NCBI GenBank assembly: GCA_009809945.1
Contig: WTPW01002207.1
Coordinates: forward strand, 41,788-105,787
Direction of reading: 5' to 3'
Length of the DNA stretch: 64,000 nucleotides
Origin: Gigaspora margarita
Taxonomy: Eukaryota > Glomeromycota > Glomeromycetes > Diversisporales > Gigasporaceae
Each line of letters starts with the position of its first letter. Within the stretch, counting starts at the first letter, position 1. Shown here one piece after another: positions 33,010 to 44,700 of this stretch. The translations under genes and the position numbers were made by a program. The notes under the pieces were generated by a model. It ran no database searches, had not been told where the DNA came from, and was given only the letters and a program-made list of their open reading frames with translations.

Positions 33010-33735
33010 TGTTGTTAAGGCAACGCCCAAAGTTGATTGATTTTTCGTTTTGCATTACCACCGACCCATTTTTTCAATTTTTCAAATTTTTGTTTTTTTT
33101 TTTTTTTTAGATCCCAATTGTGCCAATTGTTCGATTTTTGACATTTATTTTTTTCCCGCTATTTTCATCCAGTGTCACCCGATGGAGACCATAATTTCCC
33201 GTAATTTGTCTGATAGGACTGACAGAAAAAGTGTGACTGACGACCAGTGTTGGAAATCATATGTTCACAGTGTTCGCAGTGGACATAAATTTTTGAAAAA
33301 AATCAAAATTTTTATATTTTATGTTCACATAATGTGAACATAAGAATCAAAAATTTTAAATTTATGTTCAATAGTGTAAATATAAATTTAATTTTTGTTA
33401 AACAAAGTATCAAATTGGCGTGGCCTAATTAATGTAAAAATTTGATTAAAAGAATGTAATTTTGTTTGTGTATTACTTAAAAATTTTATATCACAAAATT
33501 TATAGATGCTTGGAAATCATTATATCAAAAAATTCCAAATTTTTTTGAATTTCCAACACTGCTGCCGACCCAATTTTTTGAAATTAACCTTGCATAACCT
33601 TAGATGTGAACATTATTCTATTAATTTACAGTTAATTAAAAGAAAAAAAAATACGATCGACCGACCCATGTTTTCAGATTAATGCAAAACGAAAAATCAA
33701 CTTTGCGTGACCTAATCACATGACGTATTTTAGTT
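33010..33735. repeat. Inverted-repeat element hosting a hAT MITE
   Basis: AAAGTTGATTGATTTTTCGT then TTTGCATTA (33030-33058) is inverted at 33688-33712 (TAATGCAAAACGAAAAATCA), and ACCGACCCATTTTTTCA at the left pairs with the ATGGGTCGGTCGATCG complement at the right. The hAT MITE (33245-33561) lies inside. Confidence 0.7.
33245..33561. mobile_element. hAT-like MITE, 317 bp, 8-bp TSD
   Basis: CAGTGTTGGAAAT is at both termini. It is flanked by CTGACGAC (33237-33244) and CTGCCGAC (33562-33569), an 8-bp TSD with one difference. The interior repeats TATGTTCACA words in both orientations. There is no coding capacity. Confidence 0.85.
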
Positions 33736-33739
33736 ATCA

Positions 33740-34514
33740 TTACTTTATTATATTTCAATGATGTTTAGCAGACCTGGTCTGGGACCGGTTTGACGTGAAC
33801 TATTTCCAACCAGACTTTTTAAGGACTTAGCCTTGATCAGATCGAACACATGCATTCCTAATTGTATCATGATGATTTTGATCAAAATACTGATAACAAC
33901 AAGGTGAAAAAATAGCAAACATAAACTCCTGCATCTTAAATAAATCCCTAACTAATTATATCCGCCTTTCCCTCCGAGAATTTCACATGCAACATAGCCT
34001 ATGATTATCCTTACCATATTTCATCAATTCATAGCAACCTGACTTCAAATTTTCATATGTAAACCACAATTATTGTTACCCCTAAAATTACCTGAACAAT
34101 CACACTTTAATTTATTCTCCTTGAGGTATGATAGTTGCATAACTTCATTGGTTTGCTTATCATTAAATCCCGTATTTGGTATTTGGTATATAGCACATTA
34201 TTATAACGTACTTGAATCATCGGCAAATCTGTGATTTTTTCCCGCTAGAGCCTAAAATAGCATAACGCTAATGATATTACCCGTTACGACAACACGTAGC
34301 CGAAAATTAAATTCAAACAATTATTTGTTTATGTAGTTATCGTTATTTCGATGTTACTAAAAATCCGTTATTGTTTGAATGTACGCCAATCCAGATTCAC
34401 AGGATGTATACTGATTAGGCTAGACACTTCTTTCATCTTATTCATAAAGTATAAATTAATTAAAGGACCTGATTGAGCAATTAGGTCATTAAAAAAAATC
34501 GTACTTATTTTAAT
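33740..34514. other. Upstream region of the 34515 gene
   Basis: Gene-free and less repetitive than its surroundings. No terminal inverted repeats were seen. It probably holds the promoter, but no diagnostic element stands out. Confidence 0.4.
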
Positions 34515-35510
34515 ATGGCACAAGAAATATTTAATGGCCTAAAGAATAATCAAAAAACGGGAACAAAGCATATAATCTTTCAGCAAAATAATGATGTTCA
34601 TCCAAGTTGGGGAGTACAAGCTGACCAACAATCTTCCCCTTTTACTTTTTCGGATGGTGTACTTAATATTTCTGCTTTTGAAAAACTGAAAGGTGAATTC
34701 GACTTGGCATCTTTCCCTCATCTCAGAAAAATCACATTTCAAGGCAATGCTCATTTCAAAGTTTTAGAAAGTATCGATCTTAGTAAAAATGAAAAATTAA
34801 ACAAAATAATAATACTAAATCAGAATCAATTTTTTCATAATAATGATTTTATTTTGTTAATTAAAGAAATGCAAAGTAATAGAATAGTTTTATCTTATTA
34901 TGAAGATACTAGCAGAGGTGTGTGGGTAGAGAAATATAAATCTTTGCGAGAGCAAGCCATGATACCATATTTGTTGGTCGAAGATAGAAAACTGGAACAA
35001 TTAGAAGCTGAAATTGCAGAACTAAGACAGTCTTTCAATCATAAAGTTCAAATGATAGCCGATTTAAATCAAAAAATTCAACAAACACCTACACTCAGTC
35101 AATTTCGGGAACTAAACAACATAGTTTTGGGCTGCACTGAACTTAACTATAATAAATTAAAACAAGAAATTAAACGACTTAAATTGAAAGATTTCAATCC
35201 CTATTTTCAAGAGCAAAAAAATACCTTTGAACGATTAATGGCTACAGCCAAAAATAAGGCGGGTGACAGTTTAAAATCTATTTTAGATCTCCTCCTACAG
35301 ACTAACAAGCAAATTATCGAATCCGAATATGAGAATAATAATAATAACTCTTTCACTCGAGGACAGCTACAGGGGCAACTGACCACTTGCCAAACTCTTT
35401 TGCAAACTAAATTTACCCTTGAAGAACTACAAAGCCTGCTAGATAAACAAAAAGAGCTTAGAAGGTTGGAAAAACATTCCGTCATTTTGCAACAGGATGT
35501 TTACAAATAA
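34515..35510 (+). CDS. Lineage-type FPxLRKITF/coiled-coil protein, 331 aa
   Basis: An uninterrupted frame starts ATGGCACAAGAA, preceded by a 100-bp A-rich leader. The N-terminal third has a leucine-repeat-like core (FDLASFPHLRKITFQ, about residues 62-77, then LESIDLSKNEKLNKIIIL). The middle has WVEKYKSLREQAMIPYLL and a predicted coiled coil (about residues 155-195, LEQLEAEIAELRQS). The C-terminal part is Gln/Leu/Lys-rich (LTTCQTLLQTKFTLEELQSL). No signal peptide or membrane segment is visible. I associate this architecture with an expanded Glomeromycotina family of unknown function, possibly a scaffold or interaction protein. The nearby inverted pseudogene (31255-32680) shows that the family duplicates locally. 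The last codons coincide with a tandem duplication (35481-35590). Confidence 0.85.
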   Translation: MAQEIFNGLKNNQKTGTKHIIFQQNNDVHPSWGVQADQQSSPFTFSDGVLNISAFEKLKGEFDLASFPHLRKITFQGNAHFKVLESIDLSKNEKLNKIIILNQNQFFHNNDFILLIKEMQSNRIVLSYYEDTSRGVWVEKYKSLREQAMIPYLLVEDRKLEQLEAEIAELRQSFNHKVQMIADLNQKIQQTPTLSQFRELNNIVLGCTELNYNKLKQEIKRLKLKDFNPYFQEQKNTFERLMATAKNKAGDSLKSILDLLLQTNKQIIESEYENNNNNSFTRGQLQGQLTTCQTLLQTKFTLEELQSLLDKQKELRRLEKHSVILQQDVYK

Positions 35511-35590
35511 TACGTGTAGGAATTTTATCTATATTGTCATTTTGCAACAGGATAATCACAAGCAATATGTGTAAGAGCTTTATCTATATA
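35481..35590. repeat. 55-bp tandem duplication across the gene's 3' end
   Basis: GTCATTTTGCAACAGGAT begins at 35481 and again at 35536, followed in both by an ACAA-AATA/GTGTA and TTTTATCTATAT block. The stop codon lies in the first copy. Confidence 0.85.
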
Positions 35591-35599
35591 ATTATCCGT

Positions 35600-36090
35600 G
35601 TAGTCTAAGAGAGACGCTTGAAATGATTTCGCAATTTTTGCAAAATTGGTGGCCGGTGTCTACAATAAAGTTGTTATTTTATTCTATGTCATCTATTGCT
35701 TTTTTTTATCAACATTGTTTTTTTTATCAATATTACTAATTTTATCAGTTTTATTATAATTGCTATATTGTTATTATCTCGTTAAAATATGTTACCAAAC
35801 GTCTTGGTTATGTTATTAAAGAACTGTGTAAAAAATGCATGATTTTCATTTTGCAAGTAACATTTATTTTATGCACAAAAATAAATTTAACCTGCAATAG
35901 CACATACTGTAAGATTATACTAAGTTGCTGATAATGAATTTATTTATTTTCATTAAATTCGAAAGAATTCAACCTACATTATTCAAATTAACGAATGGAT
36001 TAGCATGTTACAGTGTACAAATCTTATTGGGATGTTAGATACGTTATAGTTATAGTAATTATATGGGTTGTAGAATATAACAATTTGCAC
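35600..36090. other. Gene-free AT-rich 3' flank
   Basis: No frame or repeat was recognised beyond general AT-rich sequence. Confidence 0.35.
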
Positions 36091-36770
36091 GGGTTAACCT
36101 GGGTCACATGGCCTTCAGCCATGTGACACGGGTTAGCCCGCGACATAGACCCGTAAAAATTTGTATATAAATTAATACAAATTAAGATTGATTATACAAA
36201 TTAAACCAAATTTCTAAGGGTAAAATTCACATGTATTCTATAAATTTGATTGGCTAATAATGTCGGATAGTGTGCTGAATTAAGGGAGCCATGTCCAGTC
36301 ACGTGGTTTTGATTTTTAATTAAAATTAGGGTAAGGGTGAGTTTGGAGTTAGGGTTAGGGCATGTCTTATAGTAAAATTGTCCTCCCGACATTTTTTATT
36401 AATGCACCAAGATGGGTTTAGACTGTTGTTTCCTGTATTTTTGCGACTTTCGCTTTTTTTTCGCTGTTTTTGTCTCTTCGGGCTGATCCGTGTCGATCAA
36501 AATAAACAATCCTATTGGTTCTATGTCATGTGATGGACACGGCTTTAGACGACCCCTGAATTAAGTCTCCGAAAGAGAAAATGAATGAACATAAAAGACG
36601 AGCAAGGTTAGAACATAATTTTGAACCAATTTTTGATGTTTTCCGAAACAAATCGCAAATTAATATAAAGTTAATATCTTATTACAAATTAATACAAATT
36701 TTTGCAATAACGCAAATAAAGATTTTGTATAACACAAAAAATTTTTACGGGTCTCTGGCCCGCGAACGCC
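36091..36770. repeat. Element with ACCCGTAAAAATTT inverted ends and duplicated core
   Basis: GACCCGTAAAAATTTGTATA (36147 region) is inverted at AAAAATTTTTACGGGTCTCT (36738 region), each next to a CCCGCG word. A 10-bp-stem hairpin (36103-36112 with 36118-36127, loop CTTCA) marks the left end. The core from about 36370 to 36565 is a diverged direct repeat of 58512-58710 (TTATTAATGCACCAAG, TTTAGACGACC). TTAGGG-like words are at 36325-36362. Confidence 0.6.
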
Positions 36771-36776
36771 TATAGC

Positions 36777-39493
36777 AGTCTCCCACAAAATTTTTTACCC
36801 CCACGTGATTTTAACCAATCAAAATTTAAGATCAGGTGTAACGTAAAAATCGAAGCGAACTCACTTTTTTACAAAAAAACAGTGATAGCTCTAAATTTTT
36901 ATTAGGAAACCATCTACTGCGTTCTAAGTAAAAAAGTTCCTCGTGAAATTTTACTAGTAGCCGCTATATTCTTTTAACCCTAACCCTAACTATAACGTGG
37001 CTTTTTTAGCTTTAATTTTACGCGTAAGTTTTTTACTTAGAAAACAAAACACATTTTGTTTTGACTGTAACGTTACAAGCATGATGGAAAGTCGTTTTGA
37101 TTGGCTGATGTGGTACAACTGTAACGTCGATCGTTACACAATTATTTATATTAGTTTTAGAGTACCCCCTATATGAAAACGTAATCGCTCATATGACAAG
37201 TCGTCATATATGTCACCTATGAGCGAATAACTTTCAGAATACATTGGTCTTTGGCCTTACTAGCGGCTGGCAAATTTAATCAGATATAATCAGATTCCTG
37301 GGTGACTTCTATTAATGTCATATTTTTGCTATTAGCCTAATAGTATATAGCAAAGTAGGCTTGGGAAGTACTTTTTTTTTGGTTTTTTTTTTCTAGAAAG
37401 CATTACTTCAACAGCTAATCAGTTCTTAAAAACTTGTAATCAAGATGCCTTAGGTGCTTACAAGAGAGATCTGAACAATCTATAAAAGGTAGTTCTGTGT
37501 AAGGCATAAGAACTATTAAGTAAAAGTGTTTAATAGAATTTAAAGATTTACTTTTTGTAATTTTTTTTTTTTTAAAGCATTAATGGCTAATATACATTTG
37601 AAATTTTTAATTGAAATATATAGTAGTTATAAAAAGATCCTAATAATATGTAATTGGCAAAAAATTTTAATTTAATGAGTAGGAATTCTGGCAATATCAG
37701 TTGCACTCTGCTAGAATACTTCATTGATTACTTGGATCCTGGTAATAATAATCTTGGATCAGAGTGAGGAAAAGTATTAGCAGTACTTCAGCAAGAATAC
37801 TGCAATGACTTCTTGAATCCTGGTGATAATAATCTTAGTTTGGAATGAAGGCTTAAGAACTATCAAATATGAAAAAAAAGCAATAAATAGTAATTAAGAT
37901 TGCTAAGATGATAGCTTTGTAAATTTTTTTTTTAAATGTTACTTCAATAACTAATATGTATAGGTTTGAAATTTTTAATTATATAATATAGAGTTATAAG
38001 ACAGAATCGAATAATATTTTAATAGAAAAATAGTTCTGTATAACTGTTAATTATAAGATATTGGTCATGCGATGGATAAATATCATCAAATGGTTGGCTG
38101 ACATGTGCTGTGCAGCGGCACATTTCAGTAACCATTTGTTCTGGCAGAACAAATTTTATGATATTTTTATCCATCACATGATTCAATATCAATGCTATCA
38201 TGCATGTTTTGTAAGTCATTATTGGCTAACTGAGTTTAATTCGAAACTGTTGTGTTTATATAATAACTTTATTTATTTGAATAAATATTAAATAACAATG
38301 ATATTTTTAATTTTTTAAAAATATTAAGTAATGATAACATTGAATAATATGATAATTATTTATAAATAAATATTAAATAACAATAATTATTTAAATATTT
38401 AAATAATAATAGTGATTTCTAATAGATAAATCAATAAACGGATAATAGACAGGAACTCTAACCTGAATTATTAAAGATATTCAAATCTTGATGGCTACTA
38501 TATATACTAATTACAAAATTTAAATTTATATTAGTCAAATTAATACTGTATTCAAAAGTAAAAATAACATTTAAAAAAAAATTTACAAAGCTATTTTAGA
38601 TTTAATTGCTTTTTTTTTTATACTTATGCCTTATACAGAACTATAACACTTTTCCTCATTCTGAACTAAGATTATTATCACCGGGATTCAAGAAGTCATT
38701 GCAGTATTCTTGCTGAGGTACTGCTAATACTTTTCCTTACTCTGATTCAAAATCATTATTACCAGAATCCAAGTAATCAACGAAGTATTCTTGCAGAGTG
38801 CAACTAATATTACCAGAATTTCTACTCATTAAATTAAAATTTTTGCCCATTAAATATCATTAGGATCTTTTAATAACTACTATATTGTTTCAATTAAAAA
38901 TTTCAAACGTATATTAGCTGTTAATGCTTTAAAAAAAAATTACAAAAATTAAATCTTTAAATACTATTAAATGCTTTTACTTAATAACAAATAATAGTTC
39001 TTATGCCTTACACATAACCACCTTTTATAGATCATTCAGATCTCTCTTGTAAGCACCTAAGGCATTTTAATTACAGGTTTTTAAGAACTGATTAGCTATT
39101 GAAGTAACGGTTTCTAAAAAAAAACCAAAAAGTACTTTCCAAGCCTACTTAGCTATATACTATTAGGCTAATAGCAAAAATATGACATTAGTAGAAGTCA
39201 CCCGGGAATCTGACTATATCTGATTAAATTTGCTAGCCTCTAGTAAGGCCAAAGACCAATGTATTCTAAAAGTTATTTGCTCATAGGTGACATATACAAT
39301 GACTTGTCATATGAGCAATTACATTTTCATATAGGGGGTACTCTAAAACTAATATAAATAATTGTATAATGATCGATGTTACAGTTGTACCACATCAGCC
39401 AATCAAAACGACTTTCCATCATGCTAACATTACACCTGATCCTAAATTTTGATTGGATGAAATCACGTGGGAGTAAAAATTTTGTAGGAGAGC
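36777..39493. mobile_element. 2.7-kb fold-back element with ~1-kb arms
   Basis: The left arm (36777 to about 38000) and right arm (about 38500 to 39493) are inverted copies throughout. Shared blocks include CTCCCACAAAATTTTTTACC, CATGATGGAAAGTCGTTTTG, ATATAGGGGGTACTC, GGCCAAAGACCAATGTATTC, AGATCTCTCTTGTAAGCACC and TCCTGGTGATAATAATCTTA. The left arm carries about 200 bp absent from the right (36850-37060, with TTAACCCTAACCCTAAC). The loop holds a further hairpin (38057-38190). No transposase was recognised. Short open frames in the arms are by-products. Confidence 0.85.
38057..38190. repeat. Central hairpin in the fold-back loop
   Basis: GATATTGGTCATGCGATGGA then TAAATATCAT pairs with ATGATATTTTTATCCATCAC then ATGATTCAATATC. 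A shorter GGTT/AACC-bounded section with GTGCTGTGCAGCGGCAC lies at the centre. Confidence 0.75.
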
Positions 39494-39543
39494 TACCACT
39501 AATTAGCCCGCACAAATTATATATTCCCAACTATATTATTGTA

Positions 39544-41163
39544 CAGTCTGATGTAACGACCCATGTGTCACATATAAAAAAATACACATATTAGAATAAA
39601 TAAAAGAGAATCTATCTATATATGATTTAAATTCTTTCGTGCAAAATATCAAACAATTAAATCAAAATACAAGCTAAACCTAATAATATAAAATCTCATT
39701 CATAAAAATTTTTTTTTAAAAAAACGAAAAATTAAATCTAATCTAAAAGCAAAACATAATTACATATAGCCTTATCCAAAAGTTTTAAATAAAACAAAAT
39801 TAATAACATAGCCTCATTTAGTGAAAGTTATATAAAGAAAGTAAACCAAAATAGCATATGACTCAGTATAATTAGAATTTAAAGAAGCAAAAACTTAATA
39901 ATGTGCAATCTGCCCAAAAAGAGCATGAGGAATTTTCTCATTTTCAGAAATACACAGTTTATCATAGCCAATCAAAAACCATCATAACATAGACACATGA
40001 TCTCACTTTTAGATATGTGATGAACAAGACAGCTAATAGCAAGTATAGTCCGTATATTAAAAGAATCGCGTTGTAGAAGTATCATATTACTTATTTAAGC
40101 AACAACAGCAACTTTTACAACTGTATAAATGTTATTTAAAAAATTTTTTAATTACAAGTTACGTAACCTCTAATAGCACTCTATACGACTAATAAAACTA
40201 TACTATAGTACTACTACAGTATTATACATATAAAATGAATTTAATAAATTAATTATCTTCTAATTATGTATAGCTCTTAAAAAAATACCTGTAAAATTTA
40301 TAAATAAAACAAGTTAATTATTTGAAGAAAAAAAAAATAAAAAAACAAAGTTAAACTCTATAAATTAAGCAGTGTAATATGTTTTTATTATTTGCTACTA
40401 TACGGTAGATAATACTTCAACTCTTCTTAGATTTACCTTTAGTCATGTGATGCAAGGCAATGCAACTTTATTTTCTTAATGAGACACTCGTTAGGAAGTT
40501 GTTCTATTAGTAAAGTATTATATTAATAGTTGATTTTTTTTTAAGTTTGCTTATACCCAAAACTTCCAGTTTTACATTACTAAGCTATATAAATACTTGT
40601 ATAACATCAATCCCAGAAATCATCAGAATTGAGAGTTCCCCATGCTCTCAAAAAGAATTTTAATAAAAATACGAATTTGCCTAATAAAGAATTTAAAGAA
40701 AATAAATGCAAAGATTTAATCATGTATGACTTGTCCAATAAAAATTTACAAAAATCAAATAAATAAAGAATTTTAAAGAAAGCAGAGATCTAAAGCGAAG
40801 TTCTAATAATGTATGACTTGTCCAATAAAAATTTTAAAAAATACTATTAAAAATCCAATAATATGCGATTCTAATAAGAATTTAAAGAAATAATACCTAA
40901 CTGATCTATCCAAGACAATTTTAAAAAAAAGCAAAAACAAATTAATGCTGACATTATCCAATAAAAATTTAAAAAAGATCTAATAACGTGAATGTTCCAA
41001 TATTTTCAAATTTGAAGCCTAACACTTTAATAATAAAAATAAAATAATTAAATTAGGAAAACTTTTATATTTTTATCAAATATGAAAGTATACTGATTTA
41101 GTTATTTTTTAAACATGTGCCAATAAATGAGTGAGAAAAGCACGGGTTGTTATATAAGACCTG
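39544..41163. mobile_element. TA-flanked element with A-rich tandem repeats
   Basis: The left end CAGTCTGATGTAACGACCCA and right end (reverse complement CAGGTCTTATATAACAACCC) are each bordered by TA (39542-39543, 41164-41165). The interior contains degenerate repeats of TGTATGACTTGTCCAATAAA (40730, 40810 and variants to 40970) and no gene. It abuts the right arm of the fold-back. Confidence 0.65.
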
Positions 41164-41214
41164 TACAATAACAAATGATTTACTATCATACTAAGATTTT
41201 TAATCATGTATTTT

Positions 41215-41520
41215 TAAAAGATTATAACTCTCTTTCTAGTAAAGCAAATTAAATTTAAACAATTAAGTTATAGAGACCTACAAACAATTATATATAAATA
41301 TTAAATATGGCAACATATTTTTAAAATATCAAGATTTATACATCATTTACAAGTTACAAAGTTGAATTTGCTTTACTAGAAAGGAAGTTATAACATTTTA
41401 AAAATATATTATTTAGTTTTTTAATGATTGAATTATTGAGATTGATGAAAATTACATATTACAAGTTACAGAGTTGATTTTGCTTTACTAGAAAGGGTGT
41501 TAGACTATTTTATTATAAAA
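41215..41520. repeat. Palindromic repeat plus extra right-end copy
   Basis: TTATAACTCTCTTTCTAGTA then AAGCAAAT (41220-41248) is inverted at 41365-41397 (TTTGCTTTACTAGAAAGGAA) and again at 41478-41510 (TTTGCTTTACTAGAAAGGGT). Confidence 0.75.
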
Positions 41521-42315
41521 TTACCATAATAATTATTGATCAACAACATTTTAAAAACTTATTTCTGTATTTAGTGGGCCAATATTAAAGTAATTTCTAG
41601 TACAATTTTTCAATAGTCAAAAAGTTTGTTTTTTTTTTACACTAGTATAATAAAATTCAATACCATAAATGTGAAATATAATCTTATATTCTACTGAAAA
41701 AATTAATTAGTAAAAAAAAAAAAAAAAAAAAGAAAATAATTAGCATACAGAGTTTAATAATATTACTTTCAGCTGTAGTTTCAGAGTTCTAGTTAAAAAA
41801 AATTATTGCAGATTAAAATGCAGATTATACCACCTGGAAAATTTATACTGGATACATTACAATTCTGCTGATTCAGAATTAATGATCAGATTTCTGATTT
41901 CAAAGCTTTGAACTTACTAAATATAATATTTGAATCACTTTAATTTTAACTTATGAACACTCTAATATGAAGTTATAACTTAAATGTTTCTAGAATTTTG
42001 GGTTTTTACTCAATTTCCTGAAAGTTATTTCCCTAACAGGACATTTACCTGATATTACTTAGGGTTAAGGCTTAGCTTGTATTATGTGAAGCCAGTTTAA
42101 AGCCATGAGCTGATTACATGATTATTATAATATGCATAACTTTAATAAACTTTCATATTTATTATAAATTTTTATATTTATAATAAATAAACTAATAACA
42201 TTATATTGTAATTTTATGCCAAAAAACTGATTCTTGGATGTTCAATTCTTTGAATATATTCACACAATTCTTGATCTTGTTTTTATGATTATAATAATAC
42301 AGCCCAAATAATAAA
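41521..42315. other. Gene-free AT-rich interval
   Basis: A poly-A run is at 41714-41732. A TTAGGGTTAAGG word is at 42060-42071. Nothing else was recognised. Confidence 0.35.
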
Positions 42316-42321
42316 GTTTTT

Positions 42322-42393
42322 GTTTTATTTTATTTATTTATTTTTATCTATTTATTTATTTTTATTTATTTATTTATTTTATTTATTTATTTA
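42322..42393. repeat. (TTTA)n microsatellite
   Basis: A near-continuous TTTATTTATTTA run with a few variants. Confidence 0.9.
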
Positions 42394-42430
42394 AGTAATT
42401 TGAACTAACACCAGTTTTTCTTTCCAATAA

Positions 42431-42579
42431 GGGCCATGTCATTAATCACCTGATTATTTTTTATCAGAGGCCTACTCCCTTCCTCTTCTTTAATATATAT
42501 ATAGTCAGGTTCTTATATATAATTTCAACTTTTTTTACCCCCTCCTCCCCTAAAAAATCACCTGATTTTTGTCACTCCC
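42431..42579. mobile_element. PIF/Harbinger-like MITE, 149 bp, TAA TSD
   Basis: The left end GGGCCATGTCATTAATCACC then TGATTATTTTT, and the right end (reverse complement GGGAGTGACAAAAATCAGGT then GATTTTT), are flanked by TAA (42428-42430, 42580-42582). The GGGCCATG end matches the element at 21394. Confidence 0.7.
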
Positions 42580-43192
42580 TAACAGATATAAAATTGTCTA
42601 AATATAAGGTGAATTGGATAGCAAAAAGCTTTTCAATTTAAAAAAAATCAAAAGTTGATCTTTTTATTGAAACCCCAATATAGTAAATGTGGTCCTATAG
42701 GTATATAAATGATTAATTTTATTCAATATGATTAATTTTATTCAATATGATATATTTTAACTTATATATTTGTATTCATATGACATGTTGAAAAATTTGT
42801 GTTTTAGAGTATAATGTGACAAAAAATAAAAGATTTCTAACAATAGAATCATTTCTAGAAATAGGTGCCATTATTTTAAATAAATTATCTGGGAAATTAA
42901 TTTATATTGGCCAATTAGACAAACTTTTTCTGAGAGGATATATAAAGCAGATGCAATTCATATTACTTAATAATTTGCTCAAATAATTTTAGAGTTATAT
43001 ATGAAGGTCCAGGTTAATGACAACAGGTTTCAATAACAGGGCAGGCTATAGTAACTTGCACAGCTATAAGATCTGAGTATACAGTGTGCATTTTTACAGA
43101 AAAAAACTTATTTTCAAGTACCAATTTATTTCCCTACTTTGAAAATATATGCTTTAATACAATTCTTTATAAAAACAATTTATCTCTACTGT

Positions 43193-44300
43193 TATTTCAC
43201 TCTTTCCAATGATCATCTGAACCAACTTTTTCAAGAAAACCAAACTGTAGAAAACTATAAATATTATATAATGTTCTAATACAAACCTTCTTTTGGAGTA
43301 TTTGGGATTAAGAGTTCTCTTTGGGACAACTGAAAGCGAGTTGAAAAAGAAGCTCTTGAAGAGGGCTCCCTGGAGTAAAACACAAAAACTATCGAATAGT
43401 AGTTGGTCATAGCATAACCAAAAGTCTTTGTTATCTAGTTCAAACATTAGTTTGATTTTTAGTAGAAGCTGTTTAATTTTCTATAGGCTACAAATCCTAA
43501 ATGGTTTCAAATCCACAAAACAAGTTGAACTGCTTGGTGTTTTTCTTGTCCCTTTGGCTTTCAAAAAATTTCTACAAAGTGGGTGATTCAGCTTACCCTC
43601 TCCAAAAGATCAGCACTGTTTACTCTTCCAAATTGAAAAGGCAGTTACCATATTGGATCATTGCCTTAGCCGAACTATGGACCTGTCAAGATAAACAAGA
43701 AATATCATGTGTACGATTTATGGACTGGTCAAGATCTAATGGAATGTTACATATTCCAGAGAAAAATTAAATTTTGTTTTTTTTTTTAGTTTTAGTTTTA
43801 GCTATAGTGTGTTAGATTTAATTTTGGTTTTCCTAAAGGGGTTTTCTTTTATGTACATATAATACTTAACACTTTTGTATAGTATTATATAATTTTAACT
43901 TTAGCCTCTTACAGGTAAAATTCTTTTGTTAGACCATCTCTTTTACCTTTTTTTTCTTTTTTTCTTTTTTTTATTTTCTTAGCATTTGTATTTCATTTAG
44001 GTAGTAGTAGTTTTTTTTCACTTAGTATATTTTTCCTTTGATTTTTTTTTCTTGTTTCAATATTATTTTTTTTCTAGTAGATTCTTCTACTCAGGAAGCT
44101 AGGAGAAGAAGGTTTAAAAGTAGGCAGTCTGACAAAGTTCCTGGCTTAAGTTAGTGCAGCAGGTCACATTTGTTCTTGTTCATTAAGAAGGAATGATGTC
44201 AGACTTATTAGTAGTTTAGTAATATATTTTACATTTGTGGTTCATGCATGTATTGAACAAAATAAAGTACTAGTGAGACTATCTAAGTTGAAAAAAAAAA
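43193..44300 (+). mobile_element. Retroposed polyadenylated copy, 14-bp TSD
   Basis: TTTATCTCTACTGT occurs at 43179-43192 and directly after a 10-base A-run at 44301-44314. AATAAA is at 44261-44266. So an RNA was reverse transcribed and inserted, interrupting the LINE. One frame (43501-43770, 89 codons) is open. A second frame starting at 43193 has better protein character (NPKWFQIHKTS, TKWVIQLTLSKRSALFTLP, YHVYDLWTGQDLMECYI) but many TGA/TAG/TAA stops. No pol III boxes are visible, so a processed pseudogene or a non-autonomous LINE derivative are both possible. Confidence 0.75.
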
Positions 44301-44373
44301 TTTATCTCTACTGTCTTCACTTTAAACCCTTAAATTATTTTTTCAACACCTTTTCAAACAAATTATAATACTA

Positions 44374-44700
44374 TAGTCAAACCTCTATAAATACAACATG
44401 TACAACAAGCCTACAACATGCATTTAAAGAGGTATTGCATCTAGTTAAATTGCAGTTTTAAAGATTAATCATCAAGTTTGTGTAACTTTACTAAAACTGT
44501 ATAACCTATCTTAAATACTAAAATTTGATTGGCTATATGCATTTAGGAAGGTAGCATGATATAGAAAATTTTTAGAGAAACATGCATTTACAGAATATTG
44601 AACATGTATTTAGCACTAATAATTTCTTACAAACAAGACAAAAACATGCATTTAGAGAAGTATTGCATTTATGGAGGTTGCATTTATAAAGGTCTGACTG
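44374..44700. mobile_element. CAGTCAAACCTC-type TA MITE, copy 1
   Basis: The left end TAGTCAAACCTCTATAAATA and right end (reverse complement CAGTCAGACCTTTATAAATG) are flanked by TA (44372-44373, 44701-44702). GCATTTA words repeat along both arms. The same family, with the interior inverted, is at 49286-49627. Confidence 0.85.

Noticed and set aside
37086..39530. Pairs of short frames in the fold-back arms
   Set aside because: Mirror images produced by the inverted repeat, without coding features.
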